DNA of 64,000 bases from Paenibacillus_G filicis (GTDB lineage: Bacteria; Bacillota; Bacilli; Paenibacillales; NBRC-103111): assembly GCF_038070315.1 (NCBI RefSeq), contig NZ_JBBPCC010000011.1, positions 176,753 to 240,752 on the forward strand, written 5' to 3'. How positions within the stretch are numbered: position 1 is the first letter of the stretch; every line of letters begins with the position of its first letter. Of the stretch, positions 57,972-64,000 are shown one piece after another. The position numbers and the translations under genes were made by a program. The notes under the pieces are model-generated. The model worked only from the letters and a program-made list of their open reading frames with translations, was not told the origin of the DNA and did no database searches.

Positions 57972-59760
57972 GGGGATCGGAGCTTCATCCGGTATTGCGA
58001 TGGGCAGGGCTTTCGTTATTCCAACCTGGGAGTGGGACTTTCCGGACAAATTGATCGATGTTGCGGATCTGGCTTACGAGTTTGAACGTCTGTATGACGG
58101 CATTCGCAGCTCCAAGGACGAAATCGAGCAGATCAAGCAGGAGTTCGTAAGTGTGTTGGGGGAAGAACAAACCCAGATTTTCGACGCTCACCTGGCGATT
58201 CTGGAGGACCCTGTGTTTATGAACGAGGTCCAGGGAATTATGCAGCGGCAGTATAAAGCAGCGGAAGTGGCCGTCAAGGAAACGATTGAGAAATTTGTCA
58301 ATATGTTCGATCTGCTCGATGACGGATACATGAAGGAGCGGGCGCTCGATATTAAGGATGTGGGCAATCGGTTGCTGAAGCATCTGCTGGGGGCGCTGGA
58401 GGAAACGCTGCCGCCCAAGGACCAGCCCTATGTGCTCGTCGCGAAGGAATTGATTCCTTCGCAGATGGTGCATCTGGATGTTCTGCAGACACTGGGTCTT
58501 GTGACCATGATGGGCGGTAAAACCTCGCATGTGGCGATCATGGCCCGTGCGATGGGCGTTCCTTATGTCCTCGGCTTGGAGGGCAAGCTGGAGGAGCCGA
58601 TTCAGACGGGGGATTTCCTGATTATCGACGGGGATGAAGGCCTTGTCTATGTCAATCCGCCTGAGCGGGAAGTCGAGCGTTATCAACGGATGCATGAGCA
58701 GTGGAAGCAGCATCAGGATCAGCTGCTAAAGCTTGCCGGTCTGCCGTCCAGAACGCTGGACGGTCTGCAGATGCAACTCGCCGCCAATATCAGCTCGATC
58801 AAGGAGCTGGAGCAGGCCATGGGCAAAGGTGCTTCCGGCGTTGGGCTATTCCGCACCGAGTTTCTGTATATGGACCGCAGCACCTTTCCGGAGGAAGAAG
58901 AGCAGTTCGACGTGTACCGCGAAGCCGCCGAACGTCTAGGAGGCAAGACGCTGGTGATCCGGACGTTGGATATCGGAGGCGATAAGCATCTCGATTATCT
59001 GGAGCTGCCTGAAGAGGAGAATCCGTCTCTCGGCTACCGTGCCATCCGAGTGCTGCTGGACCGGGTCGATCTGTTCAAGACACAGCTGCGTGCTATTCTG
59101 CGCGCCAGTCATTACGGATGTATCCGAATCATGTACCCGATGATTTCTACACTGGAGGAGCTCAAGAGGGCCAATGAGATTCTCAGCGAGGTGAAAGAGG
59201 AGCTTGCCGCGGCAGGCATTCCGTTCTCTCCGCGCATCCCCGTCGGCATTATGATTGAGCTGCCAGCCGCGGTGATGATCTCTGATCTTCTAGCCCGGGA
59301 AGTGGACTTCTTCAGTATCGGGACCAATGATCTGGTGCAGTATGTACTGGCGGTTGACCGGATGAACGAACAAGTCGCCCATCTGTACGACCCGTTCCAT
59401 CCCGCCGTACTCCGTATGCTGAAAATGACAGCGGATAGCGCCAAAGCCAGCGGTATCCATGTGAGCGTCTGCGGGGAGCTCGCAGGCGACGTCCGGTCAC
59501 TTCCGCTTTGGATGTCACTCGGGATTCATGAGCTTAGCATGTCCGTCTCCTCGATCCTGCGAATGAAAAACAGCCTGATCCAAAGCAGGCACAGCGATGC
59601 CGCCAATCTGTGGCAGGAGCTGGCGGTCTGCCCGAGCAGCGCGGCCGTCCTTCAGGTACTGGGGCAATACTGGGAGACGGACCTTGCCCAGACGTCCAAT
59701 ACCGATCCGGAGCCCGGACCTTCCCCGTCCGAATCCTCCTCCCCCAGCGGCTGTATGTAG
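57964..59760 (+). CDS. ptsI: PTS Enzyme I (PEP-protein phosphotransferase) with Ser/Pro tail
   Basis: A 598-residue Enzyme I. An HPr-binding helical domain (EEQTQIFDAHLAILEDPVFM) comes first. The phospho-His domain has TMMGGKTSHVAIMARAMGVP, and the C-terminal PEP barrel has ASGVGLFRTEFLYMDR, FFSIGTNDLVQYVLAVDRMN and VSVCGELAGDVRS with the active Cys. It passes phosphate from PEP to HPr. Enzyme I proteins usually have about 570-575 residues; this one has an extra C-terminal Pro/Ser tail (PEPGPSPSESSSPSGCM). TTG 57964 follows AAGGGGAGGG. No ptsH is adjacent; here Enzyme I is paired with a sugar-specific permease. Confidence 0.88.
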   Translation: MVRGIGASSGIAMGRAFVIPTWEWDFPDKLIDVADLAYEFERLYDGIRSSKDEIEQIKQEFVSVLGEEQTQIFDAHLAILEDPVFMNEVQGIMQRQYKAAEVAVKETIEKFVNMFDLLDDGYMKERALDIKDVGNRLLKHLLGALEETLPPKDQPYVLVAKELIPSQMVHLDVLQTLGLVTMMGGKTSHVAIMARAMGVPYVLGLEGKLEEPIQTGDFLIIDGDEGLVYVNPPEREVERYQRMHEQWKQHQDQLLKLAGLPSRTLDGLQMQLAANISSIKELEQAMGKGASGVGLFRTEFLYMDRSTFPEEEEQFDVYREAAERLGGKTLVIRTLDIGGDKHLDYLELPEEENPSLGYRAIRVLLDRVDLFKTQLRAILRASHYGCIRIMYPMISTLEELKRANEILSEVKEELAAAGIPFSPRIPVGIMIELPAAVMISDLLAREVDFFSIGTNDLVQYVLAVDRMNEQVAHLYDPFHPAVLRMLKMTADSAKASGIHVSVCGELAGDVRSLPLWMSLGIHELSMSVSSILRMKNSLIQSRHSDAANLWQELAVCPSSAAVLQVLGQYWETDLAQTSNTDPEPGPSPSESSSPSGCM

Positions 59761-59854
59761 CCGTCCATGGGCGTCAGCCTGCGTCGGGAGGATGGGTGCG
59801 TGCACACATTGAACTGAAATGATCACAATGTTAGATAGAAAGGATGTAGCAGCT

Positions 59855-60385
59855 ATGGATTTAACAGGATATAAGGTACTCGCTTTCGTTGATGAGGAAT
59901 TCGAAGATTTGGAGATGTGGTATCCCGTCATGAGACTGAGGGAGGCGGGAGCGGAGGTTCATCTTGCCGGTCCCGAGTCGGGTCGTGTCTATCATGGCAA
60001 GTACGGTGTTCCCCTTACTACGGATCATGCTCTGGATGAGGTCAGCTCTGAGGATTATATCGGATTATATGTGCCGGGCGGCTGGGCTCCGGACAAGCTG
60101 CGCCGTTACGCTTCCGTGCTGCGCTTGACGCGGGAGTTTCACGAAGCGAAGAAGCCGATTGCGCATATCTGTCATGCGGGCTGGGTGCTCGCTTCGGCGA
60201 AGATCTGTCAGGGCTACACGATGACGTCCACGCCGGGTATCAAGGACGATCTGGAGAATGCGGGGGCGATCTGGGTGGATGCCGAGGTTGTCATTGACCG
60301 GCATATCGTATCAGGCCGCAGGCCGCCCGATCTTCCGGCCTTCAGTAAAGCTTTCGTGGATGTTCTGGCTAAATCGCTTGCCTAA
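59855..60385 (+). CDS. DJ-1/PfpI family protein (YraA/YfkM-like)
   Basis: A 176-residue DJ-1/PfpI-fold protein. It has YKVLAFVDEEFEDLEMWYPV with the conserved Glu, LAGPESGRVYHGKYGVPLTT, YIGLYVPGGWAPDKLRRY, and the nucleophile elbow IAHICHAGWVLASA with the reactive Cys followed by Ala instead of Gly. Such proteins are protease-like or act on glyoxal-damaged products under stress; the precise role is uncertain. ATG 59855 has AAGGA ten bases upstream; ATG 59819 is an in-frame alternative. Probably its own transcript. Confidence 0.85.
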   Translation: MDLTGYKVLAFVDEEFEDLEMWYPVMRLREAGAEVHLAGPESGRVYHGKYGVPLTTDHALDEVSSEDYIGLYVPGGWAPDKLRRYASVLRLTREFHEAKKPIAHICHAGWVLASAKICQGYTMTSTPGIKDDLENAGAIWVDAEVVIDRHIVSGRRPPDLPAFSKAFVDVLAKSLA

Positions 60386-60424
60386 ACCGGACTTATTCAC
60401 GATGCAGAGAGACAAGGAGTGCTT

Positions 60425-60826
60425 ATGAGTCATAAATGGAGATGGCTGCCTTCTATCCTGTGGATGGCAGTCATATTTTATTCCTCGTCCCGGACGGGAG
60501 ATGATCTGGGAGGGTGGCTGGATGAAATCCGCTTATTCCTCCCTTGGATGGAAGGCTTCGACTGGGGTCATTTTATTTCGTATTTCGTGCTTGCGCTCAC
60601 CTACCTTTGGGGAATCCGGCCTAGGCGTGCTGGCTGGGCTGTGAAAGCTCTTGTCGTCCTGCTCTGTGTTCTCTACGGAGTGACGGACGAATTTCATCAA
60701 TCCTTCGTTCCCGGAAGAACCCCGGATATAGCCGATATCCGCAACGACGGTATCGGAGCATTGCTGGCCATGCTTGTGGTTTCTATTCCGAAGTTTTCCC
60801 GGTATTTCGAGCGGGGACGGCGGTAG
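60425..60826 (+). CDS. VanZ family membrane protein
   Basis: A 133-residue protein with about four hydrophobic segments. VanZ-like marks are MAVIFYSSSRTGDDLGGW, DWGHFISYFVLALTYLWGI, VLYGVTDEFHQSFVPGRTPD and DIRNDGIGALLAML. VanZ proteins give low-level teicoplanin tolerance in enterococci, but most chromosomal relatives have unknown roles. AAGGAG lies five bases before ATG 60425. Confidence 0.88.
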   Translation: MSHKWRWLPSILWMAVIFYSSSRTGDDLGGWLDEIRLFLPWMEGFDWGHFISYFVLALTYLWGIRPRRAGWAVKALVVLLCVLYGVTDEFHQSFVPGRTPDIADIRNDGIGALLAMLVVSIPKFSRYFERGRR

Positions 60827-60960
60827 ACTGCATGACGTACCTATCCTATATTTGCTAGCCTTTCAGCGGCAGGAGAAACGGGCCTGAAGTCGAATATTTG
60901 TATCATCAGGCAAAGAATGAAAGCCGTAAGTTTGGTGTGCCGCCAAAAGGAGTGGTATCG

Positions 60961-61377
60961 TTGCAGAAGCAGTGCAAATGCGGGGCAGCTATGAGTATTC
61001 GCCTCCGCACCGTGATTTATCAAAACAAGGTCGAAATCGAGAATGTGCCCATCTTCTCTTGTGAGTCGTGCAGCCGCAGCGAGGTATTCCCTGAAGTGAA
61101 GCCGGAGCTCACGGGATTGATCGGCACGCTCGGCGGGACCCCGGAGAAGCAGCAGCTTCTCTTCAACGAAGTGAGCGAAATTGCCCATCTGATGATGAAG
61201 GCAACGGAGAAGAACCGGGCAGCCGACTCCGTGGAAATGATCATCGACGAGCGCATTAATGAGCTCCTGGATCTGCTGCTGCTTGCGCAGTCCTTGTGCG
61301 ATGAACCCTGGAGCGAGGATTTGCGTAAGAGGCTGTCTCAAATTGCCAAGCATTCCCTAACGGTGCAGGATTTTTAA
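60961..61377 (+). CDS. Zinc-ribbon-like small protein
   Basis: A 138-residue protein. The first 45 residues form a likely zinc ribbon: MQKQCKCGAAMSIRLRTVIY, then VPIFSCESCSRSEVFPEVK, with paired cysteines (CKC and CESC). The rest is helical and acidic (EKQQLLFNEVSEIAHLMMKA, MIIDERINELLDLLLLAQSL). The head resembles YgiT-type zinc fingers, though the remainder is different; function unknown. TTG 60961 follows AAAAGGAG, while the open frame from 60898 has no ribosome site. A terminator follows the stop. Confidence 0.7.
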   Translation: MQKQCKCGAAMSIRLRTVIYQNKVEIENVPIFSCESCSRSEVFPEVKPELTGLIGTLGGTPEKQQLLFNEVSEIAHLMMKATEKNRAADSVEMIIDERINELLDLLLLAQSLCDEPWSEDLRKRLSQIAKHSLTVQDF

Positions 61378-61407
61378 AAGCCGCTGCCTTGCAGTTGGCT
61401 TTTTTTT
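61376..61407 (+). terminator. Terminator between the zinc-ribbon gene and ccpA
   Basis: AAAAGCC-GCTGC pairs with GCAG-TTGGCTTTT around a short loop, followed by a long T-run (61400-61407). Confidence 0.85.
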
Positions 61408-61447
61408 CAATATTTGATACTATAACTACAGGCAACCCCCAAATTCA

Positions 61448-61476
61448 TTGCGAAAGCAAGCTTTTTGTCGTATGAT
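61448..61476 (+). promoter_or_regulatory. Candidate ccpA promoter
   Basis: TTGCGA (61448-61453) and TATGAT (61471-61476) are 17 bp apart, 56 bp before the GTG start. Confidence 0.5.
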
Positions 61477-61531
61477 AAGGCTAATTGACCCTGTTCGCAC
61501 TATACTTTATTTAGCAATGGAGAGAATGGCC

Positions 61532-62545
61532 GTGACTGTGACAATTTATGATGTAGCCCGAGAAGCAGGCGTTTCCATGGCAACCGTCTCGCGGGTTGTC
61601 AATAACAATCCCAATGTAAAGCCTCAAACACGGAAGAAAGTATTTGAAGCCATAGAGCGTCTTGGTTACCGTCCGAATGCTGTTGCACGCGGTCTGGCCA
61701 GTAAAAAAACGACGACTGTCGGCGTGGTTATTCCAGATATTTCAAATTCTATTTTCTCTGAAGTGGCGAGAGGTATCGAAGACATCGCCAATATGTACCA
61801 TTATAATATTATTCTTTGTAATGCCGACAAGAAGAAGGAAAAGGAAATCCGTGTCATCAACACGCTGCTGGAGAAGCAGGTTGACGGATTGCTGTTCATG
61901 GGCGGCGCCATTACGGACGAGCATGTACAGGCCTTCAAAACCTCCTCGGTCCCGGTTGTGCTCTGTGCGACAGCGGACGAGCAGCGCAAGATTCCTTCGG
62001 TCGACATTGACCACGAACAAGCGGCTTACGATGCAGTCACCTATCTGATTCAGCAGGGACATCGCGACATTGCGATGATTTCGGGTCATTTGCAGGACCC
62101 TGCCAACGGATTTGCACGTTATCAGGGCTACAAGAAGGCGCTGGAGGCCGCAGGCATCCCGGTTCGCGATGAATATGTACGGGTGGGCAATTACCGCTAC
62201 GAATCCGGTCTTGAGGTTACGAAGTATTTCCTTACGCTTGATCCGCGTCCGACGGCGATTTTCGCTGCGACTGATGAAATGGCGATTGGGGCGATCCATA
62301 CGCTTCAGGATCACCAAGTGAAGGTGCCCGAGGAAGTATCCGTCATCAGTGTGGACAACATCCGGATGGCTTCGATGGTACGTCCGCAGCTCACGACTGT
62401 CGCACAACCGATGTATGATATCGGCGCCGTGGCTATGCGGCTTCTGACCAAGCTCATGAACAAGGAGACCAAGGAAGCATCCGAGCTTACGCAGGTCGTT
62501 TTGCCGCATGAGCTCATTCATAGGAATTCGGTGGCTCATCGTTGA
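61532..62545 (+). CDS. ccpA: Catabolite control protein A
   Basis: A 337-residue LacI-family master regulator of carbon catabolite repression. The start TVTIYDVAREAGVSMATVSR and NVKPQTRKKVFEAIERLGYR, then PNAVARGLASKKTTTVGVVI, are nearly the B. subtilis CcpA sequence. FARYQGYKKALEAAGI, PTAIFAATDEMAIGAIHTLQ and RPQLTTVAQPMYDIGAVAMR continue the match. It binds cre sites when complexed with Ser-phosphorylated HPr. GTG 61532 has GGAGAG eight bases upstream and gives the expected family length; ATG 61517 and 61526 are alternatives. The cre-like sites at 13171 and 15231 are plausible targets in this window. Its stop lies inside a terminator hairpin. Confidence 0.93.
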   Translation: MTVTIYDVAREAGVSMATVSRVVNNNPNVKPQTRKKVFEAIERLGYRPNAVARGLASKKTTTVGVVIPDISNSIFSEVARGIEDIANMYHYNIILCNADKKKEKEIRVINTLLEKQVDGLLFMGGAITDEHVQAFKTSSVPVVLCATADEQRKIPSVDIDHEQAAYDAVTYLIQQGHRDIAMISGHLQDPANGFARYQGYKKALEAAGIPVRDEYVRVGNYRYESGLEVTKYFLTLDPRPTAIFAATDEMAIGAIHTLQDHQVKVPEEVSVISVDNIRMASMVRPQLTTVAQPMYDIGAVAMRLLTKLMNKETKEASELTQVVLPHELIHRNSVAHR

Positions 62546-62562
62546 TATGAGCCATTCTTTTT
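62532..62562 (+). terminator. Terminator overlapping the ccpA stop codon
   Basis: TGGCTCAT (62532-62539) pairs with ATGAGCCA (62547-62554) around a 7-base loop, followed by TTCTTTTT. The ccpA stop at 62543 lies in the loop, so translation would compete with folding. Confidence 0.8.
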
Positions 62563-62581
62563 GTAGGGGAGGCCGTTTGGC

Positions 62582-63292
62582 TTGGTTTTTTCGAAAGTAG
62601 GCGTTATCGGTGCGATGAAGGAAGAAATTGAAAAGTTTCATGCTCATCTAACTGATGTGAAAGAAACGGTTAAAGCAGGCGTTACTTTCTACGAGGGCAT
62701 CTTTCACGGACAGCCAATCGTCCTTTGCCGATCTGGAGTTGGCAAGGTCAATGCAGCGGTTACCACTCAAGTGCTGGTGGATACCTTCGGGGTTCAGGCT
62801 ATCCTGTTTACCGGTGTGGCAGGTGCGGTCCATCCTGAGCTGAGCGTAGGGGATATCGTGATATCCACCGACTGCTTGCAGCATGATATGGATGTAACTG
62901 CGTTAGGATTTCCCCGCGGGACGATCCCGTACGAGGCGACTTCCCTATTCGTCGCGGACGAGCGTCTTCGTCATCTTGCTTCCCAGGTCAGTCATGAGCT
63001 CTTCGAGGGCCGTGTGCTGGAGGGACGAGTGTTATCAGGCGATCAGTTTATTGCGAACCGTGACACGGTTACCGTTCTTCACAGCGAGCTTCAGGGTGCT
63101 TGCGTGGAGATGGAGGGGGCGGCGGTCGCCCAGGTATGCTCGATGAATGGGGTGCCGTTTGTTGTGATTCGTTCGATGTCGGATAAGGCGGATGGCTCGG
63201 CTCATGTGAGTTTTGCCGAATTCACCTTACTTGCTTCTGAGCATTCTTTCCGTATTGTAGAGGGTATCCTGCGGCGGTTGCAGGAGCAATAA
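62582..63292 (+). CDS. mtnN: 5'-methylthioadenosine/S-adenosylhomocysteine nucleosidase
   Basis: A 236-residue nucleosidase that splits adenine from MTA and SAH in methionine salvage and autoinducer-2 precursor formation. It has KVGVIGAMKEEIEKFH, the phosphorylase-fold GVGKVNAAVTTQVL, LFTGVAGAVHPELSVGDIVI, DQFIANRD, CVEMEGAAVAQVC with the ribose-contacting Met-Glu, and VIRSMSDKADGSA with the catalytic Asp. TTG 62582 follows GGGGAGG. It starts just after the ccpA terminator and ends before its own. Confidence 0.92.
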   Translation: MVFSKVGVIGAMKEEIEKFHAHLTDVKETVKAGVTFYEGIFHGQPIVLCRSGVGKVNAAVTTQVLVDTFGVQAILFTGVAGAVHPELSVGDIVISTDCLQHDMDVTALGFPRGTIPYEATSLFVADERLRHLASQVSHELFEGRVLEGRVLSGDQFIANRDTVTVLHSELQGACVEMEGAAVAQVCSMNGVPFVVIRSMSDKADGSAHVSFAEFTLLASEHSFRIVEGILRRLQEQ

Positions 63293-63322
63293 CTGCTGCT
63301 ATATTCCATTAAGATAATCCCG

Positions 63323-63349
63323 CCCGCTCCTAGAGATGGAGCGGGTTTT
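63323..63349 (+). terminator. Terminator of mtnN
   Basis: CCCGCTCC (63323-63330) pairs with GGAGCGGG (63338-63345) around TAGAGAT, followed by TTTT. Confidence 0.9.
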
Positions 63350-63474
63350 GCTTTATCTTCTGCTTATGTGCTGCAGATGTGACAAGAACAGATTGGTGAA
63401 GCACATGTTGGAGCTTTGGCAGAGTGATGCTCGGATCGGAGCCGGTTGCCCTTTTGAGAGTAATGAAGTCGAAC

Positions 63475-63503
63475 TTGCGCTCAGATTGCAGATATGGTAT
63501 AGT
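63475..63503 (+). promoter_or_regulatory. rRNA operon promoter, first of three
   Basis: TTGCGC (63475-63480), 17-bp spacer, TATAGT (63498-63503). Downstream of it, CCGCTT/AAGCGG (63511-63527) makes a small hairpin with TTT after it. The GATATGGTA around the -10 resembles the second promoter. Confidence 0.6.
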
Positions 63504-63698
63504 AGGCTTTCCGCTTTGGTTAAGCGGTTTACAGATTAACCTAGAGCAATCGGCAAGATGTCCTTTCTCAAAAGTATTTGAAGAGAGTACAGAGGATTGC
63601 ATGATATCTTAATCTGTGCTAGATTATGTTCCTGCAACAGCCTTTGAAGCTTCTGCACATGTGGTTAGACCCCTTGAATGGAAGAAGAAAATTGATGC

Positions 63699-63727
63699 TT
63701 GCAAAACAGAATCGAATATGGTACATT
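63699..63727 (+). promoter_or_regulatory. rRNA operon promoter, second of three
   Basis: TTGCAA (63699-63704), 17-bp spacer, TACATT (63722-63727). It lies in a repeat unit headed by ACCCCTTGAATGGAAGA that recurs about 121 bp downstream. Confidence 0.65.
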
Positions 63728-63820
63728 ACTTCTCGCCCCTTGAGAGAGAGGCAAGCAAGAGTGATTGAGAGCTTCTGAGCATGAGGATTACCCCTTGAAT
63801 GGAAGAGTCGAAAAACACAG

Positions 63821-63849
63821 TTGCAAAAGAGATTCGGATGTGCTAAAGT
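63821..63849 (+). promoter_or_regulatory. rRNA operon promoter, third of three
   Basis: TTGCAA (63821-63826), 17-bp spacer, TAAAGT (63844-63849), 122 bp after the second promoter and in the same repeated context. It is the last promoter before the boxA leader. Confidence 0.65.
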
Positions 63850-63876
63850 ACGAATCGCAAACGAAACAAAACAAAT

Positions 63877-63891
63877 TGCCCTTTGAAAACT
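63877..63891 (+). promoter_or_regulatory. rrn leader boxA antitermination site
   Basis: TGCCCTTTGAAAACT matches the Bacillus rrn boxA (TGYTCTTTGAAAACT) closely and is followed by GAACAACGAG, usual upstream of Firmicute 16S genes. NusB/S10-dependent antitermination is known for this motif. Confidence 0.85.
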
Positions 63892-63965
63892 GAACAACGA
63901 GTGAGTGTTAAATAGAGAATGAAAATTCTCGCTAGCATTACTTTTGAGCAAGTCGAACAAACCTT

Positions 63966-63999
63966 GTAGTCATTTCGACCTTCGGATCGAAAAGACTAC
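63966..63999 (+). other. rrn leader hairpin before the 16S gene
   Basis: GTAGTC and TTTCGA (63966-63978) pair with TCGAAA and GACTAC (63987-63999), with loop CCTTCGGA. A smaller GAGAAT/ATTCTC hairpin is at 63915-63930. The 16S gene itself is beyond the window edge. Confidence 0.65.
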
Positions 64000-64000
64000 C

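Noticed and set aside
63336..63539. Small ORF in the region before the rRNA promoters
   Set aside because: It begins in the mtnN terminator tail, has no ribosome site, and its 3' part is the first rRNA promoter.
63892..64000. Start of the 16S rRNA
   Set aside because: The usual 16S 5' end (AGAGTTTGATC...) is not reached; only leader sequence and its hairpins are inside the window.
1..64000. CRISPR arrays, tRNAs, insertion sequences, prophage or attachment sites
   Set aside because: Read through on both strands by eye; no regularly spaced repeats, transposase or integrase genes, or tRNA-like cloverleaf were seen. A covariance-model search would be needed to exclude a tRNA fully.

Overview
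The window looks like chromosome of a Paenibacillus-type Firmicute. The genes are moderately GC-rich with strong AGGAGG-type ribosome sites and many GTG/TTG starts. The set includes LplB/LplC-type sugar permeases next to a YesN/YesM two-component pair, a CcpA regulator, a Bacillus-type SpeA decarboxylase and several Bacillales-only DUF families. I see no insertion sequence, prophage, CRISPR array or tRNA. The right edge is the promoter and leader region of an rRNA operon; the 16S gene itself lies outside.

Layout. (1) 0-13 kb, housekeeping and small conserved proteins: an FNR-type regulator with a C-terminal Fe-S cysteine motif, divergent from a MobA-like protein that has lost key residues; a DUF212 membrane protein; a membrane GGDEF/histidine kinase hybrid; an MBL hydrolase; DUF3892, DUF1292, DUF1885 and DUF1054 proteins; a HAD phosphatase; SpeA; an MFS exporter; a secreted repeat protein; and an unlisted 52-residue ORF. 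(2) 13-25 kb, a polysaccharide utilisation locus: two permeases, a lipoprotein binding protein, YesN/YesM, an SDR and two heparinase II/III-type lyases, with CcpA (cre) sites. (3) 25-28 kb, an ssuBCA-type sulfonate importer on the minus strand. (4) 28-35 kb, a stalk-domain protein and a LuxR-type two-component system divergent from an ABC-2 exporter.

(5) 36-43 kb, a LacI-controlled sugar operon: permeases, binding protein, LacI, BadF-type sugar kinase and GH4 6-phospho-glycosidase, with two operators at its promoter. (6) 43-49 kb, a sugar-acid locus: one ORF fusing a LacI repressor to a LarA-like DUF2088 domain, then FGGY gluconokinase, SDR and 6-phosphogluconate dehydrogenase. (7) 49-56 kb: AroK, rhodanese, paired CrcB fluoride channels, AroA with an altered PEP/glyphosate loop, a C39 peptidase, a CoA-binding protein, ThiE and an N/Q/S/Y-rich repeat protein whose ribosome site is masked by a 12-bp inverted repeat. 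(8) 56-64 kb: a PTS EIICBA plus Enzyme I operon, DJ-1, VanZ, CcpA, MTA/SAH nucleosidase and the rrn leader.

The carbon genes fit together. CcpA at 61.5 kb and the EI/EII genes at 56-60 kb are the machinery that would act on the cre sites at 13.2 and 15.2 kb. The two LacI-type loci feed phosphorylated sugars and sugar acids into central metabolism. The least ordinary items are the LacI-DUF2088 fusion, the masked ribosome site of the repeat protein, an apparent ATT start codon, the 52-residue leader-like peptide, the inactivated-looking MobA homologue beside an FNR box, and the GGDEF/kinase hybrid with a degenerate GGDEF domain. Functions are assigned from reading motifs by eye; no database search was possible.
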